Below, piece after piece: positions 17,667 to 26,572 of a stretch of DNA of 64,000 nucleotides (positions within the stretch are counted from its first letter, which is position 1; every line of letters starts with the position of its first letter). Below the pieces are notes generated by a model, which was not told the origin of the DNA, did no database searches, and saw only the letters and a list, made by a program, of their open reading frames with translations. The stretch spans positions 366,878 through 430,877 of the forward strand of contig NZ_LPVV01000038.1 in assembly GCF_002362255.1 (NCBI RefSeq), read 5' to 3'. This DNA comes from Microbacterium sp. SZ1 (GTDB taxonomy: Bacteria; Actinomycetota; Actinomycetes; Actinomycetales; Microbacteriaceae). The translations under genes and the position numbers were made by a program.

Positions 17667-18212
17667 TCAGGCGGAGCGCTTGGCGCGACGGGCGCTGAGC
17701 TCGTCGACGGGATCCGGCGCGGTCGGGTCGAACTCGACCAGCGTCGACTCCACCTCGCGCAGCACCTTGCCGACGGCGATTCCGAAGACTCCCTGGCCGC
17801 GGCTCACGAGGTCGATCACCTCGTCATTCGACGTGCACAGGTAGACGGACGCGCCGTCGCTCATCAGCGTGGTCCCGGCGAGATCGCGGATGCCCGCTCG
17901 GCGCAGTTCGTCGACGGCCGTCCGGATCTGCTGCAGGGAGATGCCGGTGTCGAGCAGGCTCTTCACGAGCTTGAGAACCAGGATGTCGCGGAACCCGTAG
18001 AGACGCTGAGAGCCGGAGCCGCTCGCGCCCCGCACGGTGGGCTCGACGAGCTCGGTGCGGGCCCAGTAGTCGAGCTGACGGTAGGTGATGCCTGCGGCTC
18101 GGGCGGCGACCGCACCGCGGTAGCCGACCTCGTCGTCCATCGCCGGCAGACCGTCGGTGAAGAGGAGTTCGGTCACGAACCGCGGGTCGTCTGCACGCTC
18201 GTCCGCATTCAT
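17667..18212 (-). CDS. MerR-family regulator, Rv1830/McdR-like
   Basis: A 181-aa regulator. The MerR helix-turn-helix is visible in GYRGAVAARAAGITYRQLDYWARTELVEP (about residues 29-57), followed by the dimerisation helix and a small ligand-type tail lacking metal-binding cysteines. With the next two genes it reproduces the actinobacterial block garA - ftsR - (DUF151) - MerR of Mycobacterium (Rv1827-Rv1830), where the last member regulates cell division. The DUF151 gene is absent here. ATG 18212 follows AGAGAGGAATTCAG. The assignment rests on order as well as sequence. Confidence 0.85.
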   Translation of the reverse strand: MNADERADDPRFVTELLFTDGLPAMDDEVGYRGAVAARAAGITYRQLDYWARTELVEPTVRGASGSGSQRLYGFRDILVLKLVKSLLDTGISLQQIRTAVDELRRAGIRDLAGTTLMSDGASVYLCTSNDEVIDLVSRGQGVFGIAVGKVLREVESTLVEFDPTAPDPVDELSARRAKRSA

Positions 18213-18311
18213 CTGAATTCCTCTCTGGAGCCGTTACCTCCACGGTAGAGCAGGCCCTCGGCAGCGGCAACGACATCCGCGCCACCCCGAAGGCGTGTCG
18301 CAATCAGTTCG

Positions 18312-18995
18312 TTACGAAAGCAGTTTCGCGATCGCTTCCTTCACGAAGTGCGAGCGCACCTCGTCGATCTTGGCGGCGAGACTCGGCGCCATCTCCCCCG
18401 CTTTGCCGCGGGAGGCGGCATCGGTCCGGCGCAGCAGCGCAGACAGTGCCGACTCGATGAGCGCCACCTCGCGGTCGGCGCTCTGTCGCAGCGAGCGGAG
18501 GTGACGCGGTTCGATGCCGTGCCGGTCGAGAGCGACGAGGCCGCGCAGCAGCGACACCGTCGACTCGGGATAGGTCTCCTGTGCCGTGACGACGCCTGTG
18601 CTGATCGCATCGTTGAGCAGCTGCGGGCCCGCTCCTGCGGCGGACAGCAGCTCGTCGCGGCGGTACCGCCGCGGGGTGGGGGCGATCGACGGAGGGGCGC
18701 TCAGCGCGGCATCCCCGCCGGCCTGCGCCTCGTCGAGCTGCTCGCGGATCACGCTGAGCGGGAGGTAGTGGTCGCGCTGGAGCGTGAGGCCAAGCCGAAG
18801 ACGCTCGATGTCGGCCTGCGAGAACTTGCGGTACCCCGATTCGGTCCGAGACGGGGTGACGATGCCCTGGACTTCGAGGAAGCGCAGCTTGCTCGACGTG
18901 AGATCGGGGAACTCCGGCGTGAGCCTGGCGAGCACCTGACCGATGCTCAGAAGGCCCGCGGACGCCGAGCGTTCACGGGCGGGGGACGCCGCCAT
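18312..18995 (-). CDS. ftsR: MerR-family cell-division regulator FtsR (Rv1828-like)
   Basis: A 227-aa MerR-type regulator. The DNA-binding part LLSIGQVLARLTPEFPDLTSSKLRFLEVQGIVTPSRTESGYRKFS is located at about residues 15-59 and is characteristic of the Rv1828/FtsR group, which activates ftsZ in corynebacteria. The C-terminal half has a second helical region. It is translated from an ATG that overlaps the garA stop (TGATG), so the FHA protein and the regulator are coupled. A 98-bp gap, where other actinobacteria place a DUF151 nuclease gene, separates it from the next MerR gene. Confidence 0.88.
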   Translation of the reverse strand: MAASPARERSASAGLLSIGQVLARLTPEFPDLTSSKLRFLEVQGIVTPSRTESGYRKFSQADIERLRLGLTLQRDHYLPLSVIREQLDEAQAGGDAALSAPPSIAPTPRRYRRDELLSAAGAGPQLLNDAISTGVVTAQETYPESTVSLLRGLVALDRHGIEPRHLRSLRQSADREVALIESALSALLRRTDAASRGKAGEMAPSLAAKIDEVRSHFVKEAIAKLLS

Positions 18996-19480
18996 CAGGC
19001 GTTCGCCGCTGGGCGATCGACCGGGGAGACGAAGAAGTTCAACCGGAACTTGCCGACGCGCAGCTCCGAGCCGTCGACCAGGACACTGCGGTCGACCCGC
19101 TCGCCGTTGACATACGTGCCGTTGAGCGACCGCTGGTCGATGATCTCGAAGGTCGACCCGTTGCGGGTGATCTCGGCGTGACGACGCGACACCGTCACGT
19201 CGTCGAAGAAGATGTCGGCCTCGGGGTGACGCCCGACCGTGGTGACGTCGGTGTCGAGGAGGTATCGGGCTCCGGCGAGAGCACCGGAGCGGACGAGGAG
19301 GAGTGCCGAGCCCGCGGGGAGGGCTGCGATGGCGCTCTGCTCGACGTCGGTCAACTCCACGCCGAACGGCACGAACGAGAGGTCTGAATCGTGCCCGAAC
19401 GTCTGCGTCACGTCGTGCCGCTGCTCGCCGGAACGGTGGATCGCGGCGTCGTGGGCCGGTCGGCTGTCGCTGTCTGTCAC
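18995..19480 (-). CDS. FHA-domain regulator GarA/OdhI-like
   Basis: Phospho-switch protein that in relatives inhibits 2-oxoglutarate dehydrogenase and glutamate metabolism unless phosphorylated by PknB/PknG. The product has 161 aa from GTG 19480, chosen because GAGGAGG lies 5 nt upstream; TAGTCT is the likely -10. The FHA core GRHPEADIFFDDVTVSRRHAE, RSLNGTYVNG and the closing strands lie at about residues 85-145. The N-terminus has a threonine pair in DVTQTFGHD, analogous in position to the ETTS phospho-motif of GarA but not identical. The kinase at 4634 is a candidate partner. Confidence 0.88.
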   Translation of the reverse strand: MTDSDSRPAHDAAIHRSGEQRHDVTQTFGHDSDLSFVPFGVELTDVEQSAIAALPAGSALLLVRSGALAGARYLLDTDVTTVGRHPEADIFFDDVTVSRRHAEITRNGSTFEIIDQRSLNGTYVNGERVDRSVLVDGSELRVGKFRLNFFVSPVDRPAANA

Positions 19481-19580
19481 TGTGCCCTCCTCGTCGTCCA
19501 GACTAACTGATCGCCGGGCGCTCGCGGGAGGGCCGAGCGCCACTCAGCCGTCGTATATCGGACGCTCCTAGGCTGGGAGC

Positions 19581-20261
19581 GTGAAAACCGTCGCCCGCCG
19601 CCGTCCCCTCGTCCCCGTCGCCCTGGCCGCCGCGCTGCTGACGGCATTCCTCATCCTGGTCGCCCCGATGTCGGCATCCGCCCACGACAGCCTGATCGCA
19701 TCCTCCCCGGAGGCCGACAGCACCGTCGAGACCCTCCCGGCCGCGCTGACACTGACCTTCAGCGCGAAGCTCATCGACGGCGAGGGTGCGACGGAGGTGG
19801 TCGTCACCGACGCCTCGGGCGCGTCGGTCACCGACGGACCCGCGAGCGTGGACGGCGCGATCGTCACCCAGCCGCTGGCCGCCGAGGCGACGGCGGGCGG
19901 CTACCACGTGATCTGGAAGATCGTCTCGAGCGACGGCCACCCCACCTCCGGCGAGTTCGACTTCACGGTCGCGAACAGCACGGTCACCGCCCCGACTCCA
20001 GACCCGAGCGCGACCGCCGAGGCGACGCCGTCCGCGGAGGCGACCGCCGCTCCGGCTGCGACTCCGACGCCGCAGCCGTCGGAGTCCCCGGAGGACGGGT
20101 CATCGGCCACGACGTGGATCTGGCTCCTCGCGATCGCCGGCGTGCTCGCCGCCGCCGTCGCGGGTGTCATCGCCGTCGCCCTGAAGGGCCGCGCCCGCGA
20201 CTCCGAGACCGCCGTCGCGGACCCCTCCGATCCCGGTTCCGACGGCCCGGCGGAGCGATAG
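19581..20261 (+). CDS. CopC-domain secreted/membrane-anchored protein
   Basis: A 226-aa protein with a signal peptide (residues 1 to about 34, MSASA|HDS), so the mature chain starts with His as in CopC copper-binding proteins. The CopC domain (about 35-135) contains LIASSPEADSTVETLP, KLIDGEGATEVVVTD and WKIVSSDGHPTSGEF; the SDGHP motif carries the second copper-site His. A Thr/Pro/Ala linker leads to a C-terminal transmembrane helix (about 178-198) and a short acidic tail. No CopD gene is adjacent. The start GTG 19581 lies 6 nt after TAGGCT (19569-19574), so it is leaderless. The role in copper homeostasis is inferred from the family. Confidence 0.85.
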   Translation: MKTVARRRPLVPVALAAALLTAFLILVAPMSASAHDSLIASSPEADSTVETLPAALTLTFSAKLIDGEGATEVVVTDASGASVTDGPASVDGAIVTQPLAAEATAGGYHVIWKIVSSDGHPTSGEFDFTVANSTVTAPTPDPSATAEATPSAEATAAPAATPTPQPSESPEDGSSATTWIWLLAIAGVLAAAVAGVIAVALKGRARDSETAVADPSDPGSDGPAER

Positions 20262-20270
20262 GCTGGATCC

Positions 20271-21668
<1,398 letters not shown>

Positions 21669-21679
21669 TCCCGACGTCT

Positions 21680-21716
21680 CGAAGGCCCGGCCCGCTCATG
21701 CGGAGTCGGGCCTTCG
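21680..21716. terminator. Terminator between lpdA and the polyketide operon
   Basis: 10-bp perfect outer stem (CGAAGGCCCG and complement) with an inner CCGC/GCGG pairing, in the 57-bp gap between convergent genes. Confidence 0.75.
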
Positions 21717-21725
21717 TGCGTCCGG

Positions 21726-22841
21726 TCACAGACCGCGCATGGTGATCAGCCCCGCCGTCCATCCTCGCATCGGACGTGCGCCGAGCGCCGACATCAGCGC
21801 CTCCCGGGCGACGAGACGCGTGCCCGTGGCCGGAGCGCCCATCGACATGTAGAAGGCCGACCGGCGCTGTGCGCGCACCGCCGACCGCCGGGCGGCGCGC
21901 GCATAGGGCTCGAGATCGAAACGACGCCGAGGAGCGCGGCCGACGATGTCGGCCAGCGTGACGGCATCCGACCAGCCGAGGTTCATCCCCTGCCCTCCGA
22001 TGGGGCTGATCTCGCGGGCCGCATCGCCCAGCAGAGCGATCCGGCCGTGTGCGAACCGCTCGACGACATGCTGCGACGCCAGGAACCGCGCAGGCTGCGC
22101 CGCCGGGTCGATGGGTGGGCGGATGCCGGTGCGCTGCATGATCCGAGCACGGAAGTCCTCTGCATCGATCGCCGCAGGGCGCCCTTGACGAAGCACCCAC
22201 CGACGACGCCCTCCGGGCAGGGGGAACGACTCCACGAGTCCCTCCGGCTCGCAGTGCAGCACGGCCACGCGATCCGGTTCGGGGTCATCCGCATCGAGCA
22301 TCGCATACGGTGCCGATCCGGGCCTCCGTCGCCAGCCCGCTCCCAGCGCCCGACGGAGTCCGCTGTGCACGCCGTCGGCCACGACAGCCACCGCCGCCGA
22401 GACCTCGAAAGCGCCCTCGGCTCCCTCGACCTGCGCGGTCACTTCGCGACCGTCGTCGCGCAGCGACCTCACCGCGCGACCGGTCCGCAGCGCCTCGGGA
22501 GAGAGCTCTCGCAGTCGCGCCCGCAGCAGGGCGTCCGTGCGCGGCTGGGCGAGGACGTGCACGGGCCGCTCAGCATCGAAGCTCACGGCGGCGAGCAGAC
22601 GGCGTCGGCTGCGCACCTCACCACCGTCGAGCACCAGAGCCTCAGATCGCACGGCTGCGCCGACCCCCGCGGCATCGAGAGCGTCGAGACCGGGCGGGTG
22701 GATGCCGATCGCCCTCGTCCTCGTGTCCGCCGCGCCTCGTCGCTCGAAGACCACGGCATCCACGCCCTGCTGAACGAGCAAAGTGGCGAAGAGGAGGCCG
22801 ACCGGGCCGCCTCCGACGACCATCACCTCATGGGCGGGCAT
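21726..22841 (-). CDS. FAD-dependent aromatic monooxygenase, SrsC-like
   Basis: A 371-aa flavoprotein of the PHBH/PheA hydroxylase type. The FAD Rossmann motif VVGGGPVGLLFATLL lies at residues 8-22, the DG motif VVADGVHSGLRRALG at about 165-179, and the second FAD motif GRIALLGDAAREISPIGGQGMNLG at about 270-293. It is the last gene of a three-gene operon, overlapping the methyltransferase gene by 14 bp. In the srsABC phenolic-lipid pathway of Streptomyces griseus the third gene hydroxylates the methylated alkylresorcinol to a quinone-forming product. The same job is inferred here from context. Confidence 0.85.
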   Translation of the reverse strand: MPAHEVMVVGGGPVGLLFATLLVQQGVDAVVFERRGAADTRTRAIGIHPPGLDALDAAGVGAAVRSEALVLDGGEVRSRRRLLAAVSFDAERPVHVLAQPRTDALLRARLRELSPEALRTGRAVRSLRDDGREVTAQVEGAEGAFEVSAAVAVVADGVHSGLRRALGAGWRRRPGSAPYAMLDADDPEPDRVAVLHCEPEGLVESFPLPGGRRRWVLRQGRPAAIDAEDFRARIMQRTGIRPPIDPAAQPARFLASQHVVERFAHGRIALLGDAAREISPIGGQGMNLGWSDAVTLADIVGRAPRRRFDLEPYARAARRSAVRAQRRSAFYMSMGAPATGTRLVAREALMSALGARPMRGWTAGLITMRGL

Positions 22842-23550
22842 CGACCGCCTCCCACCTCGCCTCGAGCCGGGCCGGGAGCCCTGCGACCACTCGCCATCCG
22901 TCCGGAACGACGGTGGCGAGCTCTCGTGGCGTGTACGAGCGACGGATGCTGATCAGGCCGTCCTCGCGGATGAATGAACCACGGAAGAGACTGCCGGCAA
23001 ACGGCCAGGTCACCGAAGCGAAAAGCGCGTAGGCCGTCGAGCTGCGCGCGATGTCTCGGTGCACGGCGATTCCGCCCGGCGCGAGGAGACGCTGGGAGTC
23101 GTCGAGGATGCCAAGCAGCTCGCCGTCGTCGAGGTGATGCAGCACGTGGTTGGAGAAGATCACATCGAACGTCACTCCTTCGGCGACGAGATCGGACGAC
23201 AGGGCGTGACGGTACTCGATGCCTGCGCCGTCGTCGTGCCGGGCCGCCCAGTCGATCGCCCGCGCATCCGCATCGAGTGCCGTGATCGAGCCGGTGAGCC
23301 CGTCGCGGCGCAGACGGGCCGCGAGCAGACGGCACGCATCGGCACCCCCGGCGCCGATGTCGAGGACGCGCACGGGTCCGCGCCGCGCCCGCGGACGGAC
23401 GTCTCTGCGGTAGAGCAGTCCCGGGCGGGAGACGAGTGCGTTCACCAGTCCGAACCGCTCGTAGGTGCGCTCCAGCATCTCGAGATCGGCGTCCGTCTCG
23501 TCCATGAGCTCGCGCACCCGCTCGTCGCGGACGGAGAGGTCGTGCCTCAT
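22828..23550 (-). CDS. Class I SAM-dependent methyltransferase, SrsB-like
   Basis: A 240-aa methyltransferase. The SAM motif I VRVLDIGAGGADACRLL is at about residues 60-76, the acidic ribose-binding ITALDADARAI at about 89-99, and the later motif FDVIFSNHVLHHLDD at about 127-141. ATG 23550 overlaps the PKS stop as ATGA and its end overlaps the monooxygenase start, so translation is coupled with both. It probably O- or C-methylates the type III PKS product. The substrate is inferred from operon context only. Confidence 0.85.
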   Translation of the reverse strand: MRHDLSVRDERVRELMDETDADLEMLERTYERFGLVNALVSRPGLLYRRDVRPRARRGPVRVLDIGAGGADACRLLAARLRRDGLTGSITALDADARAIDWAARHDDGAGIEYRHALSSDLVAEGVTFDVIFSNHVLHHLDDGELLGILDDSQRLLAPGGIAVHRDIARSSTAYALFASVTWPFAGSLFRGSFIREDGLISIRRSYTPRELATVVPDGWRVVAGLPARLEARWEAVDARP

Positions 23551-24704
23551 GCGGCGTCAGGCGCGACGACGGTCATCAGCGCGCTCTCGGCGGTGAGCCC
23601 AGGGCCGAAGGCCATCGCCGCCACGCGCGACCCGTTCCGCGCCCCCTCGTCGAGGATCCGCTTGATCACGAAGAGGATGGTCGCGCTCGACATGTTGCCT
23701 TTCTCGCGCAGCGTCTCGCGCGCCGGCATCATCTGCTCGTCGCTCAGATGCAACCGGTCCTGGATGCGGTCGAGGATGCTGCGACCGCCGGGATGTATGG
23801 CCCAGTGCTCGACCCGATCGCCGACGCGCCCCTGGTCGAAGGCCTCGGCCAGGTCCTCGTCTCGGGCGTAGAGGGGGCGGATGGCGCCGATGATCGTCTC
23901 GCCGATGATCTGCGGCACGGCCGTCGACAGGATCATCTCGAAGCCGCTGTCGCCGATGGTCCACGCCATGTCCTTCTCGCCCTCTTCGGCGATCGCGGTG
24001 TGGAAGCCGTCGAGCACCACGCCGCGCTCCCCCGCAGGAAGATCGCGAGCCGTCACGATGCCGGCGGCTGCGCCGTCGGCGAAGAGCGAGCACGCGACGA
24101 TGAGATCGGGGTCGTCCGAGGACCTCAGGTGCAGGGTGCACAGCTCGACGCTGACCACCAGCACCACGGCCTCCGGGTCCGCCGCGCAGAACTGGCTCGC
24201 CGCCTTCAGCGCGGGCATCGCGGCGTAGCATCCCATGAAGCCCAGGTGGAAGCGCTGCACGCTGTCGCGCAGCCCCAGCGCCCGGACGATCTCGTACTCC
24301 GGCCCCGGAGCGTGGAAGCCCGTGCAGGAGACCGTGATCACGTGGGTCACGTCTGCGGCCTGCACGTCGGGGTCCGCATCGAGCGCACCCCGCGCCGCCG
24401 CGATGAAGAGCGGGGTCGCCTGCTCCACGTAGAACTCGTTGCGGGCTTTGGTGCCCGGCGCGAGGAGCCTGCCCGATTCGCGATCGAAGAACGTCGGATC
24501 ATCGGCGTGGGTGGTGAGCGAGAGCTCGTCGATGACCGTGTGGCGCGTGTCGATGCCCGACCCGTTGAACGATGCTCCGATGAGACGCTGGCCCAGACGG
24601 CCGACGTCGGGTTGTGACGCGAACACGTCGCGCACCTCGTTCTGATGGAGGACGGTGGCGGGGACGATCGTGTGCAGCGATCGGAGTACAGCGGGACGGC
24701 TCAT
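23547..24704 (-). CDS. Type III polyketide synthase, alkylresorcinol/SrsA-like
   Basis: Chalcone-synthase-fold enzyme extending an acyl-CoA starter with malonyl units and cyclising it. It has 385 aa from ATG 24704 (a TTG four codons upstream is possible). The catalytic triad is visible: Cys159 in GFMGCYAAMP, His304 in HWAIHPGG, Asn337 in KGNMSSATI. The C-terminal FGPGLTAES loop is typical. With the coupled methyltransferase and monooxygenase genes it matches the srsABC phenolic-lipid gene order, so a long-chain alkylresorcinol or pyrone is the likely product; the starter is unknown. The start codon is embedded in an 11-bp inverted repeat, which may control expression. Confidence 0.93.
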   Translation of the reverse strand: MSRPAVLRSLHTIVPATVLHQNEVRDVFASQPDVGRLGQRLIGASFNGSGIDTRHTVIDELSLTTHADDPTFFDRESGRLLAPGTKARNEFYVEQATPLFIAAARGALDADPDVQAADVTHVITVSCTGFHAPGPEYEIVRALGLRDSVQRFHLGFMGCYAAMPALKAASQFCAADPEAVVLVVSVELCTLHLRSSDDPDLIVACSLFADGAAAGIVTARDLPAGERGVVLDGFHTAIAEEGEKDMAWTIGDSGFEMILSTAVPQIIGETIIGAIRPLYARDEDLAEAFDQGRVGDRVEHWAIHPGGRSILDRIQDRLHLSDEQMMPARETLREKGNMSSATILFVIKRILDEGARNGSRVAAMAFGPGLTAESALMTVVAPDAA

Positions 24705-24726
24705 GCTGTCACTCAAGCATGAGCCG
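24697..24726 (-). promoter_or_regulatory. Inverted repeat enclosing the PKS start codon
   Basis: Perfect 11-bp arms (CGGCTCATGCT and AGCATGAGCCG on the minus strand) around an 8-nt loop. The ATG of the polyketide synthase lies in the 3' arm and the alternative TTG begins at the loop edge. It begins about 30 bp after the CYTH gene stop. It can be read as a terminator of the CYTH unit, an operator, or an RNA hairpin that hides the start codon in read-through transcripts. Confidence 0.65.
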
Positions 24727-24755
24727 CCCCGGCGCTGGAAGGGGGTTGCGCTCTC

Positions 24756-25388
24756 TCAGAACCCGAGTGCTCTGGCGAGCTTCGAGTCCGATGCCGCTGC
24801 GCGCGCGCCCGCGGCGGAGATCGCCTCTTCGGCTGCCGCGAAGAAGGCTTCGCGGGCGGCGGCCTCGGTCGGGGCCGCGGGCCCGAGTTCGAGCTCCCAC
24901 TCGCGCCATTCGCGCTGCACGTGCTGACGCAGATCCGTGGCTCTGACGTGGTCGTCGACGAACTCGGCGATCACGCCGCGCGGCCCGGAGAGCAGGTAGG
25001 CGGTGCGACGGTTCTCGATGCGTGCGAGCGGCGACAGCTCGTCGCTGGTCCAGCGCGCGAGCGTGTCGAGGATCGCCTGCGGGACGGAGTCGTCGTCTCC
25101 GAGCGGCCACCCCATCTCGAGGCGCCCATCGCCCTCGCGAGGACCCTTGATGTGCCAGCCGGCGTCGGGGCCGCCGGTGCGGCGGCGGAGCGCCACACCG
25201 GAGCGCGACAACGAGGCATCCGCGGTGTCCAGGTAGCGGGCGTCGAGCTCGCGCACCTCGCCCTCCGACACCGCGTCGACACCGGGGAGGCCGTGCCAGT
25301 CCGGCAGCGGTGTTCCCGCATCGACGTCGTACTTGCGCTCGACCTCGACGACGCGCGACGGCTCGGCGGGGTCGTGCGCGTCAGTCAT
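24756..25388 (-). CDS. CYTH-domain (triphosphate tunnel) protein
   Basis: A 210-aa protein of the CYTH superfamily, metal-dependent phosphohydrolases acting on triphosphates such as inorganic tripolyphosphate or thiamine triphosphate. The N-terminal signature EVERKYDVD (about residues 14-22, E-x-E-R-K) is present, with paired basic and acidic strands such as ALRRRTGG, WHIKGPREGDGR and WELELGP. No CHAD domain is attached. ATG 25388 overlaps the end of the upstream 71-aa gene by 8 bp. The true substrate is unknown. Confidence 0.85.
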   Translation of the reverse strand: MTDAHDPAEPSRVVEVERKYDVDAGTPLPDWHGLPGVDAVSEGEVRELDARYLDTADASLSRSGVALRRRTGGPDAGWHIKGPREGDGRLEMGWPLGDDDSVPQAILDTLARWTSDELSPLARIENRRTAYLLSGPRGVIAEFVDDHVRATDLRQHVQREWREWELELGPAAPTEAAAREAFFAAAEEAISAAGARAAASDSKLARALGF

Positions 25389-25596
25389 CCGCTGGGTTGA
25401 TTTCCTCGAGGGACTCGTCGTACCAGTAGTCCAGTTCGGTGGGGCCGTCGGAGTCGCCGGTGTTCTGCGCGTCTCCGCGACGGTTGTACACCACCTGCGT
25501 CTCGCTGTAGGGGACGATCAGCTTGTCGTCCGCGTCGCCGTCGAGAGGGATGATCTGCCCGTCGAGCGGGCCTCCGTGAAGTCGTGCGAGTGCCAT
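25381..25596 (-). CDS. Small conserved-looking acidic protein, 71 aa
   Basis: Unrecognised product with a compact N-terminal part LARLHGGPLDGQIIPLDGD, then VPYSETQVVYNRRGDA and an acidic C-terminus. The GGPLDG start recalls small actinobacterial proteins of unknown function. It is supported as a gene by its leaderless signal (TAGGGT 6 nt before ATG 25596) and by an 8-bp overlap with the CYTH gene, with which it is probably cotranscribed. No membrane segment or cysteine is present. Confidence 0.75.
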   Translation of the reverse strand: MALARLHGGPLDGQIIPLDGDADDKLIVPYSETQVVYNRRGDAQNTGDSDGPTELDYWYDESLEEINPADD

Positions 25597-25631
25597 GCCC
25601 TCACCCTAGTCCCGTCGCCTCGGTTCCGTTC

Positions 25632-26102
25632 TCAGCCCACGGCGAGACCGAGCACCGCTCCGGCGATCATCCACGGCCCGAAGGCGATGCGGGTGGCTCC
25701 GTCCGCTCGACGGAGGAGCATCAGTGCGCCGGCGAAGAGGGCCCCGAGCACGAAGGCGGCCGCCGCGCCGACGACGAGCTCCTGCCAGCCGTGCCAGCCG
25801 AGCACCAGGCCGATCGCGGCGGCGAGCTTCACGTCTCCCCCGCCCATGCCGTCGCGGCTGATCAGGCGCAGCAGCGCGTAGAAGCCGCCCAGGATCAGGA
25901 GCCCCAACCCGCCCCTGATCAGCGATGCCGCGTCGCGAGTGAGCGCGGCGTCGACGACGGCGAGGAGGAGCAGCGCGCCGAGGGTCGGGAGCACGATGCG
26001 ATCGGGCAGTCGGTGGGCGCGGAGGTCGATCACGACGAGCCGGGCGGCGACGACGACGAGGCCGAGATGCACGAGGACGATGAGCACGGGACGCGGATCC
26101 AT
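25632..26102 (-). CDS. Prepilin peptidase (A24 family, GxGD aspartic protease)
   Basis: Integral membrane peptidase that processes type IV or Flp prepilins. It has 156 aa, the short form lacking the methyltransferase domain. The two catalytic aspartates are in DLRAHRLPD (about residues 26-34) and GMGGGDVK (about 86-93), with several hydrophobic helices between and after. ATG 26102 is 6 nt after TAGCCT, so it is leaderless. No pilin or tad genes are nearby, so its substrates lie elsewhere. Confidence 0.88.
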   Translation of the reverse strand: MDPRPVLIVLVHLGLVVVAARLVVIDLRAHRLPDRIVLPTLGALLLLAVVDAALTRDAASLIRGGLGLLILGGFYALLRLISRDGMGGGDVKLAAAIGLVLGWHGWQELVVGAAAAFVLGALFAGALMLLRRADGATRIAFGPWMIAGAVLGLAVG

Positions 26103-26165
26103 CCGGGAAGGCTAGGGAATGCCCGGATGCCGTGCGCCGCCGGGTGTGGATAACCCGCCGCCTGG

Positions 26166-26456
26166 TCAGAGGTCGATGATGTCGAGGTCGACGAGCACCA
26201 CGTCTCCCTCGGTGATGCCCTGCGCGTCGCGGATCGCCTTCTTGAGCGGGAGCACGAATGCGACCCCGTCGAAGAAGATGGAGGTGCTCCAGAGGGACGA
26301 GCCGATGCGCGCCCGTACTCGCAGGGATCCGAATCCACGCTGCGGGGCGGGAAGCTCTCGGATCTCGAGTGAGATCTCCTCCGGCATGGTGGCGAAGAAC
26401 CAGTCGTCGACGCGCTTCTCCCAGCGGGTGACAGCGCTCTCGAACTCGATCTGCAT
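26166..26456 (-). CDS. DUF1905 domain protein
   Basis: A 96-aa protein with a single DUF1905-type beta fold: MQIEFESAVTRWE at the start, WFFATMPEE, GFGSLRVRARIGSSLWSTSIF, and FVLPLKKAIRDAQGITEGDVV. Function unknown; related domains are often fused to YdeI-type proteins. The open frame extends to 26528, but the ATG at 26456 is preferred because TACGCT lies 7 nt upstream (leaderless) and because homology-like sequence begins there. It is divergent from imuA. Confidence 0.8.
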   Translation of the reverse strand: MQIEFESAVTRWEKRVDDWFFATMPEEISLEIRELPAPQRGFGSLRVRARIGSSLWSTSIFFDGVAFVLPLKKAIRDAQGITEGDVVLVDLDIIDL

Positions 26457-26463
26457 GGGCCAC

Positions 26464-26469
26464 AGCGTA
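26464..26469 (-). promoter_or_regulatory. -10 element TACGCT of the DUF1905 gene
   Basis: Minus-strand TACGCT with 7 nt to ATG 26456; it fixes the start of this small gene. Confidence 0.55.
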
Positions 26470-26546
26470 GCCGGAGTCTCCGACATGACCGTTCGCGAAG
26501 GGATGTCGGAGGTTCGAACTAGCGTCATCTGATCCAGTTGATTTAT

Positions 26547-26562
26547 TCGTACATAGCTTCGA
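26547..26562 (+). promoter_or_regulatory. Probable LexA (SOS) box upstream of imuA
   Basis: TCGTACATAGCTTCGA matches the actinobacterial SOS consensus TCGAACATATGTTCGA at 13 of 16 positions by my count, keeping both outer TCG/CGA half sites. It ends 10 bp before the imuA ATG, in the promoter or leader. The imuA'-imuB-dnaE2 cassette is LexA-controlled in relatives. Confidence 0.7.
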
Positions 26563-26572
26563 GGATGGATGC

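Noticed and set aside
26512..26519. GTTCGAAC palindrome as a second LexA site before imuA
   Set aside because: Has adjacent half sites without the 4-bp spacer needed for LexA; the site at 26547 fits better.
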